Notes under the pieces: model-generated
Told to the model about the DNA's origin: nothing
Seen by the model: only the letters and a program-made list of their open reading frames with translations
Database searches by the model: none
Shown here: one piece after another, positions 1 through 8,850 of the stretch
Position numbering within the stretch: position 1 is the first letter of the stretch
Layout of the letters: each line of letters begins with the position of its first letter
Assembly: GCA_938023905.1 (NCBI GenBank)
Contig: CALJCO010000063.1
Location: forward strand, 1 to 17,360
Reading direction: 5' to 3'
From: an uncultured Collinsella sp.
GTDB taxonomy: Bacteria > Actinomycetota > Coriobacteriia > Coriobacteriales > Coriobacteriaceae
Length of the DNA stretch: 17,360 bases
Translations under genes and position numbers: made by a program

Positions 1-1352
1 AGAATGTACTCTTCGTTGATGTTGCGGAGCTTGAGCTCGGCAACAAACTCGGCCTGGGTCTCGTCGATGTCGAAACCCTTCATAAGGTTGGGCACGACCT
101 CGGCCTCGAGCTTAGTGCCGCGGATGATGGCGATGGCCTTGTCGATGTCGAGCAGAATTGCCTCGAGGCCGTGCAGCAGGTGCAGACGCTCGGACTTTTT
201 GCCCAGGTCAAAGTTAATGCGGCGACGCGTGGACTCAATACGCCACTTGACCCACTCGTGCAGGATCTGGCGCACGCCCATAACGCGGGGATAGCCGTCG
301 ACCAGCACGTTAAAGTTGCACGAGAACGAATCCTGCAGCGTGGTCGAGCGATAGAGCTTCGCCATGAGCTTGTCGGGGTCGACACCGCGCTTAAGGTCGA
401 TGGCGATGCGCAGACCCGAGAGGTCGGTCTCGTCGCGGATGTCGGCAATCTCCTTGACCTTGCCCTCTTTGGAGAGCTTGACGATGCGCTCGATGATGAC
501 ATCGGTTTTGGTGGTGTAGGGGATCTCGTAGACCTCGATGATGCGCTCTTCGGGAATCCAGCGCCAGCGGGAGCGGATCTGGAAGCTGCCAAGGCCGGTC
601 TCGATTATCTTTTCCATCTCCTCGCGGCGGTAGATAATTTCGCCGCCGGTCGAGAAGTCGGGCATGGGCATGTATTCGAGCAGGTCGCAGTCGGGATCCT
701 GCAGGTAATGCATTGTGGCGGTACAGACCTCGTTGAGGTTGAAACCGCAGATATCGGATGCCATGGCGACGCCGATGCCCTTGTTGGCCGAGACGAGGAT
801 GTTGGGGAACGTGGTGGGCAGCAGGCGTGGCTCCTTCATGGCGCCGTCGTAGCTGTCGACGAAGTCGACCGGGTCCTTGTCGATGTCCTTGAAGATCTCG
901 GCGCTAATGGGGGAGAGCTTGGCCTCGGTATAGCGCGAGGCGGCGTAGCTCAGGTCGCCCGAATAGTACTTGCCAAAGTTGCCCTTCGACTCAACGAAGG
1001 GGGCGAGCAACGCCTCGTTGCCGGTGGCCAGGCGCACCATCGTCTCGTAGATCGCGGCGTCGCCGTGCGGGTTGAGCTTCATGGTCTGACCCACGATGTT
1101 GGCGCTCTTCTGGCGCTCGCCCTTGAGCAGACCCATCTTGTACATAGTGTAGAGCAGCTTGCGATGCGAGGGCTTAAAGCCGTCGATCTCGGGGAATGCA
1201 CGCGAGACGTTGACGCTCATGGCGTAGGGCATGTAGTTGACCTCGAGCGTCTGCGTGATTGGCTGATCGGTGACCTCGGAGTGCAGGCCGATGACGTTCT
1301 CGGCGTTGACCTGCTTTTTCTTTGGCTGGTTCTTCGTCTTCTTCTTTGCCAC
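1..1352 (-). CDS. parC: DNA topoisomerase IV subunit A-like (ParC/GyrA family), C-terminus cut by window edge
   Basis: This is the breakage-reunion subunit of a type IIA topoisomerase, which cuts and religates duplex DNA as an A2B2 complex with ParE. The frame reads from a GTG at 1352-1350 to the left edge (450 codons visible), so the C-terminal beta-pinwheel is missing. The GTG has an AGAGGA ribosome site about 5 nt upstream and lies 45 nt after the parE stop, so the two genes form one operon. The N-terminus is lysine-rich. The winged-helix part follows, with MSVNVSRAFPEIDGFKPSHR at about residues 45-64. The catalytic tyrosine is Y141 in AASRYTEAKL, preceded by R140. The quinolone-pocket motif reads NPHGDAAIYE, with Ala99 where GyrA usually has Ser83, while acidic Glu103 is kept. 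Several motifs depart from classical GyrA/ParC (EIDGFKPSHR for the usual RDGLKPVHRR). From memory, this matches a divergent paralogue group also found in Clostridia. The ParC name is by analogy; the family call is secure. Confidence 0.9.
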   Translation of the reverse strand, partial: MAKKKTKNQPKKKQVNAENVIGLHSEVTDQPITQTLEVNYMPYAMSVNVSRAFPEIDGFKPSHRKLLYTMYKMGLLKGERQKSANIVGQTMKLNPHGDAAIYETMVRLATGNEALLAPFVESKGNFGKYYSGDLSYAASRYTEAKLSPISAEIFKDIDKDPVDFVDSYDGAMKEPRLLPTTFPNILVSANKGIGVAMASDICGFNLNEVCTATMHYLQDPDCDLLEYMPMPDFSTGGEIIYRREEMEKIIETGLGSFQIRSRWRWIPEERIIEVYEIPYTTKTDVIIERIVKLSKEGKVKEIADIRDETDLSGLRIAIDLKRGVDPDKLMAKLYRSTTLQDSFSCNFNVLVDGYPRVMGVRQILHEWVKWRIESTRRRINFDLGKKSERLHLLHGLEAILLDIDKAIAIIRGTKLEAEVVPNLMKGFDIDETQAEFVAELKLRNINEEYI

Positions 1353-1397
1353 GATTTCCTCTTGAACTTCTTATGGGCCGTCGTTATCGATGTGCTG

Positions 1398-3395
1398 CTA
1401 TTGCAGGTCCAGCTGGTCCAGGTATTCCTTGCCGTGCTCGGAGATATGGCGCTTGCGGCCTGCCTCGTCGTTGCCCAGCAACAGGTTGAACATGGTTTCC
1501 ATCTTGGTGACGTCCTCGGGCTCCACCTTGATCAGGCGACGCGTCTCGGGGTTCATGGTGGTGAGCCACATCATGTCCGGATCGTTCTCACCAAGACCCT
1601 TGGAGCGGTTGATCGAGCACTTCTGGTCGCCGATCTCCTTAAGAATGCCGTTCTTCTCGAGTTCGGTGTAGGCAAAGTAGGTCTTCTCTTTGCAGTTGAT
1701 CTCGTAGAGCGGTGACTCGGCGATATACACGTAGCCCTCGTCGATAAGCGTGGGCACCAGGCGGTAGAGCATGGTGAGCACGAGCGTGCGGATGTGATAA
1801 CCGTCGACGTCGGCGTCCGTACAGATGATGACCTTGTTCCAGTTGAGGTTGTCCAGGTCGAAGGCACCAAGGTTCTTGATGCGCTTGTCCTTGATCTCCA
1901 CACCGCAGCCCAGCACGCGCATGAGGTCCATGATGATGTCGGACTTAAAGATGCGCGGGTAGTCCTCTTTCAGACAGTTGAGGATCTTGCCTCGGACGGG
2001 CATAACACCCTGGAACTCGGCATCGCGCGAGGTGCGGATGGCGCCTGCTGCCGAGTCGCCCTCTACGATGTAGATCTCGCGACGGCTCTTGTCCTTGGAG
2101 CGGCAGTCGATGAACTTCTGCACGCGGTTGGCCATGTCGGTCTTCTGCTGCAGATTGGTCTTGATGCTCTGGCGCGTCTTCTCGGCGTTCTCGCGCGAGC
2201 GCTTGTTGATGAGCACCTGCTCCACGATCTTGTTGGCAGCGTCTTTGTTCTCGATCAAGTAGGTCGAGAGGCGCTCCTTAAAGAAGGCGGTCATGGCCTG
2301 CTGGATAAAGCGGTTATTGATAGCCTTCTTGGTCTGGTTTTCGTAGGACGTCTGGGTGGAGAAGCAGTTGGTCACCAGTACCAGGCAGTCCTGGACGTCT
2401 TGCCACTTAATGCCGGTCTCGTTTTTGTTGTACTTGCCCTGTTGCTTAATATAGGCATCGATGGCGCTGGTCAGAGCGCTGCGCGCGGCCTTCTCGGGCG
2501 AGCCGCCGTTCTCGAGCCACGATGAGTTGTGGTAATACTCCTGCATCATGAAGGTGCGCGAGAAGCACATGCACGCGGTGATCTTTACGTTGTAGTCGGG
2601 CAGGTCCTCGCGATCGCGACCGCGGCGGTCGGCCTCGATAAAGAAGGGTTCGGTAAGGTAGTCGGTACCGACCTTCTCGAGCACGTAGTCCTCGATACCC
2701 TTGGGGTAGCAAAAATCCTCTTCGGAAAACTCGCCGTTGTCGTCCTCGATGCGCAGGCGGAAGGTCACGTTGGCGTTGACCACGGCCTGGCGGCGCATGG
2801 TCTCGCGATACCAGTCGTGGGGAATGCTGATCGAGGTAAAGACCTCAAGATCGGGGCGCCACTTGATGGTGGTGCCGGTGCGGTCCTCGTCGCTGGGCTC
2901 AATCTCGAGTGCCTTCTTTTTGGCGCCGACGACCTTGCCTTTCTTAAAGTGCAGAGAGTACTTGTTACCGTCGCGCCAAACGGTGACGTCCATGTACTCG
3001 GAAGCGTACTGGGTCGCGCACGAGCCCAGGCCGTTGGTGCCGAGCGAGAAGTCGTAGTCGCCGCCCTGGTTGTTGTTGTACTTGCCGCCGGCGTAGAGCT
3101 CGCAGAAGACGAGCTCCCAGTTAAAGCGCTTCTCGGAAGGGTTCCAGTCGAGCGGGCAGCCACGGCCGTTGTCCTCTACCTGAATGGAGCCATCGCGAAA
3201 GGCGGTAAGGGTGATGAGCTTGCCGTAGCCCTGGCGCGCCTCGTCAACGGCGTTGGACAGGATCTCGAAGGCGGCATGCGCGCAGCCGTCGAGCCCGTCA
3301 GAGCCAAAGATGACGGCGGGGCGCAGGCGTACGCGCTCCTCGTCCTTGAGCTGACGAATACTGTCGTTACCATAGTTTGCGGTGTTTTTTGCCAT
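1398..3395 (-). CDS. parE: DNA topoisomerase IV subunit B-like (ParE/GyrB family), 665 aa
   Basis: This is the ATPase and Toprim subunit that drives strand passage with the adjacent A subunit. The GHKL ATPase fold is at the N-terminus: E44, N48 and D51 in the EILSNAVDE helix, D75-NGRG-C-P, and LGTNGLGS as the lid motif. A QTK-type loop lies near residue 345 (ENQTKKAINN). The Toprim domain has E445 in VEGDSAAG and D527/D529/D531 in TDADVDG, followed by the RSKGLGENDPDMMW and TTMNPETRRL motifs. The length fits ParE (about 630-670 aa). Three motifs are unusual: RPAVIFGSDG replaces RPGMYIG, LGTNGLGS replaces the usual GGLHGVGAS, and EGDSAAG replaces EGDSAGG. The ATG at 3395 is followed by MAKNTANYG. 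The ribosome site is not ideal: AAAGGAG is about 16 nt away and GAGAG is closer. It heads the parE-parC unit. Whether the enzyme is a decatenase or has another role cannot be read from sequence. Confidence 0.93.
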   Translation of the reverse strand: MAKNTANYGNDSIRQLKDEERVRLRPAVIFGSDGLDGCAHAAFEILSNAVDEARQGYGKLITLTAFRDGSIQVEDNGRGCPLDWNPSEKRFNWELVFCELYAGGKYNNNQGGDYDFSLGTNGLGSCATQYASEYMDVTVWRDGNKYSLHFKKGKVVGAKKKALEIEPSDEDRTGTTIKWRPDLEVFTSISIPHDWYRETMRRQAVVNANVTFRLRIEDDNGEFSEEDFCYPKGIEDYVLEKVGTDYLTEPFFIEADRRGRDREDLPDYNVKITACMCFSRTFMMQEYYHNSSWLENGGSPEKAARSALTSAIDAYIKQQGKYNKNETGIKWQDVQDCLVLVTNCFSTQTSYENQTKKAINNRFIQQAMTAFFKERLSTYLIENKDAANKIVEQVLINKRSRENAEKTRQSIKTNLQQKTDMANRVQKFIDCRSKDKSRREIYIVEGDSAAGAIRTSRDAEFQGVMPVRGKILNCLKEDYPRIFKSDIIMDLMRVLGCGVEIKDKRIKNLGAFDLDNLNWNKVIICTDADVDGYHIRTLVLTMLYRLVPTLIDEGYVYIAESPLYEINCKEKTYFAYTELEKNGILKEIGDQKCSINRSKGLGENDPDMMWLTTMNPETRRLIKVEPEDVTKMETMFNLLLGNDEAGRKRHISEHGKEYLDQLDLQ

Positions 3396-3449
3396 GCTCG
3401 CTCTCTCGGTGCTCCTTTGCTGCGTTTAAGTCATATAGATAGTCAAGGT

Positions 3450-3478
3450 AGCATAGCCCGGCCCATAGGCGATTCCAA
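3450..3478 (-). promoter_or_regulatory. Candidate sigma-70 promoter for parE-parC
   Basis: On the minus strand, TTGGAA (plus 3473-3478) and TATGCT (plus 3450-3455) are separated by 17 bp. Each matches the sigma-70 consensus hexamer at 4 of 6 positions. Transcription would start near 3443, giving a leader of about 48 nt before the parE ATG. This rests on pattern only. Confidence 0.35.
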
Positions 3479-3493
3479 CCAACACGAAATCCA

Positions 3494-3509
3494 TCGAACA
3501 ATCGTTCGG
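3494..3509. promoter_or_regulatory. LexA/SOS-box-like palindrome between parE and the acetyltransferase
   Basis: The site is a 5-bp inverted repeat, CGAAC-AATC-GTTCG, preceded by T. It matches the GAAC-N4-GTTC core of Gram-positive and actinobacterial SOS boxes (CGAACRNRYGTTYG), with one off-consensus base in the degenerate centre. It lies about 100 nt upstream of parE and about 120 nt upstream of the acetyltransferase, just upstream of the candidate parE -35. LexA control of either gene is inferred only; chance occurrence is possible. Confidence 0.4.
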
Positions 3510-3629
3510 AGTCGGGCACCTTTGGCTTCTGCGGTCATTCCCTGCGCGGTGTGGTGCTCGTGTTAAAACCGTGGCTTATCGGCTGGGAGAATTGCCGCAT
3601 CAAGACTGCATGTTGTTTGAGGGGGCGCA

Positions 3630-4190
3630 ATGACCGAGAAAGAGAAGATGGAGCGCGGTGAGTGGCATGATGCCAACTTTGACGAGGAGCTCCTGGCGCA
3701 ACGCGCGAAGGCGGAGGCGCTCTGCTATGACTTTAATATGGCAAAACCTGGAAGCGACGCACAGCTCGATGCTTTGAAGTCCTTGCTCGATACCGATCTT
3801 CCCGGGGGGCTGACGGTCCTTTCGCCTGCCTACTTTGACTACGGGAGCAAGACGACCTTTGGTGAGGGCTGTTTTGTAAACCATGGCTGCTACTTTATGG
3901 ACGGCGGCTCTATCACCTTTGGTGGCAACGTGTTTATCGGGCCGTTTTGCGGCTTCTACACCGCTTCGCACCCCCTAAAGGCAAAGGACCGCAACTTGGG
4001 TCTCGAGAAGGCTCTGCCCATCGTTGTCGGCGATAACTGCTGGTTTGGCGCGAACGTGTCAGTGCTGCAGGGAGTTACCATCGGCAGCGGTTGCGTAATT
4101 GCCGCGGGCAGCGTCGTGACGGAAGACCTTCCAGACAACGTGGTGGCGGCAGGCGTCCCCGCAGTCGTCAAGAAGACCATCGAACAATAA
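3630..4190 (+). CDS. Maltose/galactoside-type sugar O-acetyltransferase (Maa/LacA/NodL family)
   Basis: This cytoplasmic enzyme would transfer acetyl from acetyl-CoA to a sugar hydroxyl (maltose, galactoside or a related glycan). It is 186 aa, a typical length for the family. The N-terminal helical Mac domain (EKMERGEWHDANFDEELL, about residues 5-22) precedes a left-handed beta-helix of hexapeptide repeats. Those repeats run from about 70 to 175 (FGEGCFVNHGCYF, ITFGGNVFIGPFCGF, IVVGDNCWFGANVSVLQGVTIGSGCVIAAGSVV). The catalytic histidine is H114 in TASHPL. The ATG at 3630 follows a GAGGGGG ribosome site. The gene stands alone, divergent from parE and convergent with the surface-protein gene, so context does not identify the substrate. 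Confidence 0.93.
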   Translation: MTEKEKMERGEWHDANFDEELLAQRAKAEALCYDFNMAKPGSDAQLDALKSLLDTDLPGGLTVLSPAYFDYGSKTTFGEGCFVNHGCYFMDGGSITFGGNVFIGPFCGFYTASHPLKAKDRNLGLEKALPIVVGDNCWFGANVSVLQGVTIGSGCVIAAGSVVTEDLPDNVVAAGVPAVVKKTIEQ

Positions 4191-4280
4191 CGAAGCCCTT
4201 AAACGATAGTGCCCCACTGTCCTCGGTGGAATGCGGGGCGAGGAAGCCGAGCTCGACTCCGCTGGCGACATCTAATGCGC

Positions 4281-4318
4281 AATGGGCTGGCTCTGGGTAT
4301 TCAGAACCAGCCCATTTT
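4281..4318 (+). terminator. Hairpin terminator shared by convergent genes
   Basis: A 15-bp stem (left arm 4281-4295, right arm 4302-4316, one G-T pair) has a 6-nt loop and is followed by a short T run on the plus strand. It lies between the stops of the acetyltransferase (4190) and the minus-strand surface-protein gene (4366). The T run favours the plus direction, but the stem could serve both. The rest of 4191-4365 shows nothing coding. Confidence 0.65.
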
Positions 4319-4365
4319 GGTGTTCGATGAGCCGGGTCGGCGTCTCTCGCAAAAGTAACTTGGAG

Positions 4366-7300
4366 CTAGCGAGGCTTATCCGAATTGACCTCATCGGCGG
4401 CGTCTTTTTCGAGCGCCGTGCGGCGGGCGCTGTAGGCGATGAGGCCCGCGCCTGCCGCGGCGAGTGCTGCAGCGGCTGCCGTAAGGGCAGCGTTGACATC
4501 GCCCGTGCCCGCAAGTGCGCCCGCTTTTCCGGAGCGCTTGTTATTGCCGTGGTCCTTGCCGCTGCCGGAGCTGCTTCCGCCGGAGCCGCCGCCCTCGTCA
4601 GCACCGCCGCCACTCGAGCCACCATCGCCGCCCGCTGTCATCGGGGCGTCGTGAAGTCCTGTCGTATCCGCGCTGTCGCAGACGCCGACCTGAACTTCTG
4701 AGCGCTCGCATGCCGCGTCGGGCACATGAAGCTCGTGCAATACGGCATCCAGCGCCGAGTTTGCGCCCGGTCGAATTTCCTCGAACGTTACGGGATCGAG
4801 CGCCACCAGATTACGTGCCTTCGCATACAGCGTTACGCGTTTGCCCACTTCGTCGCTCCAACTCTCGGGGATGGCGAAGCTCATGCGGAACTGTGCCGTG
4901 CAACCCGGTGCCAGCACGGCGTTGCCGTTGTCGGCTACCAGCGGGTGCGTTGCAAAACGTGTGCCCAGCGTTTCGAGTGCGTACTTCACGTGTGCCATGT
5001 CGTTGGCCGAAGCGTCCTCGGCAAGCTCTGGATCGTAGATCGATGCCATGCGTGCGTTCGCTCCGAATCCGATGGATGCGCTGGAGAACGGCTGACTGGA
5101 GTCCTCTCGGTACAGATCGATCGTGCCGGCGGTCAGCAAGGTGTTGCCGTCGTTTCGCACCGTGACCATGAAGGATTCGCCTGCTGCTCCGGGTACCACC
5201 GCGCCCGAGGTAGCGACCGCGCCCGTCGGAGTGGCACACGCCGCCAAGGGCACTTCGATGCCGTGCAGCTCTGCCTTGCTCTGCTCGGCACTCACAATGT
5301 GCGTGGCGAGCGCGGAGAGCATGCCTCCCGACGTCAAAAATGTCGTTATCTGATCGACGGGATGGTCCAGCTCGCACATCACGAACGGCTCCGTGAACAG
5401 ATCGCCTGCCAAGGTGCTGGCGAAGATGCGGAAGTGCTTGCCCATCACTGCTACCGGGTTGCCTTCTTCGTCGTAGGTTTGTCCCACCTTGCCATCGGTG
5501 TTCTCTACATAGAGCACGCACCTGCCGTTGTTGCTTACGCTAAACGATGCCGGGCCACAGCCTGCGGCACCCACGGGCTGCGTTGCAAATGCCGATGCGC
5601 CTCGCGTCCAAGTAATATGCTGCAGTTGCTCGTTGACGGTTGCCAAAAAGCCCGAATGTTGTGGCCACGGCACCGCGTGGGGTACTGTGGCATCTGGCGA
5701 CATAACGCCCCAGCCCGCAATGGACTGGCCGATCACGGCGTACGATGCGCAGCCGCAACCGTCTGCGGTCTCGTACGCAACGGGCACCACCATTTTGCCG
5801 TCGATATTCTCGGGCGCGCCCAGCTCGATACTCGACGGTGCTTGCGGAAAGCGGAGGACCTGACGGAACGTGAGGCTGTCGCCCGAAACGTCCGACCACA
5901 GGGTGAAACATTCCAGCGCAACCTCAGCCTCGCTGCTGAGCGCCTTTTCTGCGGTGGTTCCGCGGCGGTGGAGGTAGACACCCGACAGACGTCCGTCGAC
6001 CAGCGTCTTGCCCACCGTGATACGCGGGCACTGCAGGCAATGGTAGCCATCCTCCTGAAGGCGGCCGCGCGAGATGCTGCGCCACGACGTGTGCGATGTC
6101 ACGCGAACTCCGTCGTTGCTTATGCGCAGGCGCACAACGGACAGTATGCCGGATGTGCTCGCCGTATCGAAAAGGGTGCTGTCGCCGGCGGGGCGCTCGC
6201 CCGAGACCAGCAGCACGTAGGCGTCCTGGTTTCCTCTTCCGTCCGTATATTCCACCACGTCGAAGTCGTAATCGTATATGCCGTCGCGCTCCACGTCGCC
6301 CTCGCCAAACCCAAGGGGGAAGTCCACGGGCATGGGGGCAGACCACGTGCCGTTTGCCTTTGTGTGCACCACCAGGCGCGAGCGGCCATTGTCGCCGTAG
6401 CGCACCGAGGCGATGCGGAACAGGCATTCTGCGCCGGCAATCATTGCCAGCTTCATGTGAGCTTCGCTGAGCACGCCGGAAAACAGCACGCTGTCACTCG
6501 AGGGTTTGATACCGCCACGCTCGTCCTCCGACACGCCGGCAGAATTGGCGTTGGGGTCCGCAACGGCGTTCGTCGCCTGCCTGATATAGGCGTACTTATA
6601 CATTGGCGCGGCGTTTTCGTCGTTCTCTATCAGTGCATGGACGAAATGCTCGATCTGTCCCGTGTCGTCGCTCTCCGCGTCTGCCTCGAGCTCAATGCGC
6701 GTGACCGCTTGATCCCAATCGCGCACGACAGGCGCAACGTTTGCGGCAGTGGCATTAACCTCGGCGCGTGCGAGCAGCTCGGCGTTGGTGACGATGGTGG
6801 CCGATGCGATAAATTGCGGCACGCCGCCCGCCTTGATGTCGCCGGGCGTGCCGAAGCAGGCATCCAGCGTGTAAGGCGTATCTCCGCCCAATGCGAGTTC
6901 AGAGCGCTGGAGTACATACTGGTCGCCGTTGTTCACCGACATATTCCACGAATCGATGAGTGTGGGCCACGATCCCGACCAAGCTTTGGTGGTCCACTTG
7001 AACATGACGAACTGGAGTATCACATCGACATCGACGTCTGCACCTACGCGCAGTCGCGGAAGCTGGTGTCCATCTGCCTTCTCGTACCCAATGAACAGCG
7101 TGAGGGATGCGGCGCCGCGCACGGCAGACGAAGCGACGCCTGCAACGCCGGCGCCAAAGGTGACGGCAAGCCCGATCTGGATGGTGAACGAGCCCGACGT
7201 GTTTGAATAGTCGAGCGAAATGTTTTTAAAAAACGCCGCGCCGCTGCCGTGCGTGTGGGCACCCACGGCGAGCGCCAGCTTCGCCAGCACCCAGGGGTTG

Positions 7301-8733
7301 ATGTTTAGGAAAAAGGGCACCGGTCCCAAGGTGAACTGTTCGGTCCAGTTGAGGTCGGTTCTTACCTGGAAGAGGGCCTTAATATTGCCATATGCGGGAT
7401 CGTTGTTGTCGCCCCAGGTTTTGCCCACCCAGTCGTAGGCGAGCGAGCCGTACAGCTGTGTGGCGATATCCATCGTGAACAGCGGCGTGCAATGGTGGCG
7501 AAGGAGTTTGGTGTTCCTTGGATCGGTACCCGAACCGGCACTCATGCTCTTGTACTGATTCCACTTCCCCTCCATCTCGTCGAGGTAGCGGTTTGCCTGC
7601 TTGGCGCCCGACTCACGCGGCGACTTCTTCCAGTACTCCGGATCCGGATTGCCCGAATCGTTCATATAGCTGGCTGGTTTGTATCCTCCGCCAAACAGCA
7701 CGTATCCAGCAAACGAGAAATCGAAGAGGATCGGAAATGTGGGCATCCAGCACGTGAACTTATTACCACCGATGCCGGGAAACGATGCGGGGAAATCAAA
7801 CGGAGTGATCTCTTGGTCCATAGTGGTGGGGACGATAGTGGTCGATCCGGATTCCGCCTTTGCCGCCGGCGCGGTAACAACGGCCATGGGGGAGGAGAGC
7901 GTGTAGGTTTTGCCCTGATAGTCGAGGACAAAGCGCAGCTTGCACCCTTCTTCCAGAAGGCCCGATGCCGCATCGAGGAACTTGTCTTCGAGTGTGAACG
8001 TCGCCAGATTATCCGCACCCGATGCGCTGGCCTTGATCTGGCCGATCTGCGTGACGGTTTCGGGTGAGCTGCCCGCGGCAGGCGTCACTTTGTTGATGCG
8101 CAGCGTTGCCTGTCCACCCTGTGGCAGATGTGCCTGCACGGTAAAGGCGTGCGTATCGGGCTGCTCGTTTGCCGTGTCGTTCTTCGGCAATGCCATGAAC
8201 GTGGCTTCAGCGTATTGGATGTCCCATTCGTCGAATGTGAGCTGGCGAAAGTACGGCTCGCCATCGGAGAGCGGACGTGTGGGGGCGGTAATGGCGGGGC
8301 CGCCCTGGATACGCGCAAGGGGAATCTCGACATCGCGGTAGCCCGCCATGCTAATGGAGATGCCGCCGTTAAAGTCGTACGCGTCGAGAAGCGTCGCCTC
8401 GTCTACGTAGCCTTCCGAAAGCGGCGCGACCTCAAAGATGGCCGTGCCTTCGTCATCGGTAGTGGCGGTGAGCTGCTTGCCTGCGGCATAGCGCGACGTG
8501 AGCGTGACCTGCGCTGCCTTGATGGGCATATTCTTGTTGGCGACGTCGACCACGACCACACCGAACATGGTGCGCGAGAGAACGAGCACCCTGAAGGGGT
8601 CTTTTTCATCGGCATAGGCTTCGGTGGGTGCGAACGGCAATATGAAGGCGTTTTCGCTTCCCGGCACGCGCGGCAACATAATGCTCGCTAACGAGGACGC
8701 TCCGGCGACAAGTAACGAACGGCGATCAAGCAT
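4366..8733 (-). CDS. Large Tat-exported, sortase-anchored surface protein of unknown family, 1455 aa
   Basis: I do not recognise the family. The start is the ATG at 8733, with a GGGAG ribosome site about 7 nt upstream. It opens directly with a Tat signal: R4-R5 in DRRSLLVAG, a hydrophobic stretch, and a probable cleavage after A41 (EAYA/D). The frame is open further upstream to 9018, but that part is arginine-rich, overlaps the regulator gene and is unlikely to be translated. Residues about 45-150 look like a carboxypeptidase-regulatory or Ig-like beta fold. The middle is long and beta-rich, with many Trp, Asp and Gly and short repeated strand patterns at about 780-1180 that could be a propeller; this is a guess. 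Cys pairs include C899/C902 and C993/C995. A Gly/Ser linker spans about 1366-1406. Next come LAGTG (1407-1411), a 24-residue Ala-rich membrane segment and a charged tail starting with RR, which is a sorting-signal layout. The protein is probably displayed on the wall. The upstream LuxR-type gene may regulate it. Confidence 0.85.
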   Translation of the reverse strand: MLDRRSLLVAGASSLASIMLPRVPGSENAFILPFAPTEAYADEKDPFRVLVLSRTMFGVVVVDVANKNMPIKAAQVTLTSRYAAGKQLTATTDDEGTAIFEVAPLSEGYVDEATLLDAYDFNGGISISMAGYRDVEIPLARIQGGPAITAPTRPLSDGEPYFRQLTFDEWDIQYAEATFMALPKNDTANEQPDTHAFTVQAHLPQGGQATLRINKVTPAAGSSPETVTQIGQIKASASGADNLATFTLEDKFLDAASGLLEEGCKLRFVLDYQGKTYTLSSPMAVVTAPAAKAESGSTTIVPTTMDQEITPFDFPASFPGIGGNKFTCWMPTFPILFDFSFAGYVLFGGGYKPASYMNDSGNPDPEYWKKSPRESGAKQANRYLDEMEGKWNQYKSMSAGSGTDPRNTKLLRHHCTPLFTMDIATQLYGSLAYDWVGKTWGDNNDPAYGNIKALFQVRTDLNWTEQFTLGPVPFFLNINPWVLAKLALAVGAHTHGSGAAFFKNISLDYSNTSGSFTIQIGLAVTFGAGVAGVASSAVRGAASLTLFIGYEKADGHQLPRLRVGADVDVDVILQFVMFKWTTKAWSGSWPTLIDSWNMSVNNGDQYVLQRSELALGGDTPYTLDACFGTPGDIKAGGVPQFIASATIVTNAELLARAEVNATAANVAPVVRDWDQAVTRIELEADAESDDTGQIEHFVHALIENDENAAPMYKYAYIRQATNAVADPNANSAGVSEDERGGIKPSSDSVLFSGVLSEAHMKLAMIAGAECLFRIASVRYGDNGRSRLVVHTKANGTWSAPMPVDFPLGFGEGDVERDGIYDYDFDVVEYTDGRGNQDAYVLLVSGERPAGDSTLFDTASTSGILSVVRLRISNDGVRVTSHTSWRSISRGRLQEDGYHCLQCPRITVGKTLVDGRLSGVYLHRRGTTAEKALSSEAEVALECFTLWSDVSGDSLTFRQVLRFPQAPSSIELGAPENIDGKMVVPVAYETADGCGCASYAVIGQSIAGWGVMSPDATVPHAVPWPQHSGFLATVNEQLQHITWTRGASAFATQPVGAAGCGPASFSVSNNGRCVLYVENTDGKVGQTYDEEGNPVAVMGKHFRIFASTLAGDLFTEPFVMCELDHPVDQITTFLTSGGMLSALATHIVSAEQSKAELHGIEVPLAACATPTGAVATSGAVVPGAAGESFMVTVRNDGNTLLTAGTIDLYREDSSQPFSSASIGFGANARMASIYDPELAEDASANDMAHVKYALETLGTRFATHPLVADNGNAVLAPGCTAQFRMSFAIPESWSDEVGKRVTLYAKARNLVALDPVTFEEIRPGANSALDAVLHELHVPDAACERSEVQVGVCDSADTTGLHDAPMTAGGDGGSSGGGADEGGGSGGSSSGSGKDHGNNKRSGKAGALAGTGDVNAALTAAAAALAAAGAGLIAYSARRTALEKDAADEVNSDKPR

Positions 8734-8850
8734 CTTGGGCTCCCATCCCGCAAATATCGGTGGAAATAATCCAATTTTGCGAGAAGGTGCCCCGTGGCGG
8801 TAGTGCCATTCAAGGGTCAAAATGTCCAAATTGATCGAGCGAAGCGCCGG

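Noticed and set aside
171..3566. Long plus-strand frames opposite parE-parC
   Set aside because: They are Val/Leu/Ala/Asp-rich with no recognisable motifs, while the opposite strand carries complete topoisomerase motifs.
4726..7206. Open frame of 826 codons on the plus strand opposite the surface-protein gene
   Set aside because: It has Arg/His/Cys-rich composition with no domain motifs, lies fully antisense to a gene with a signal peptide and sorting signal, and is typical of GC-rich shadow frames.
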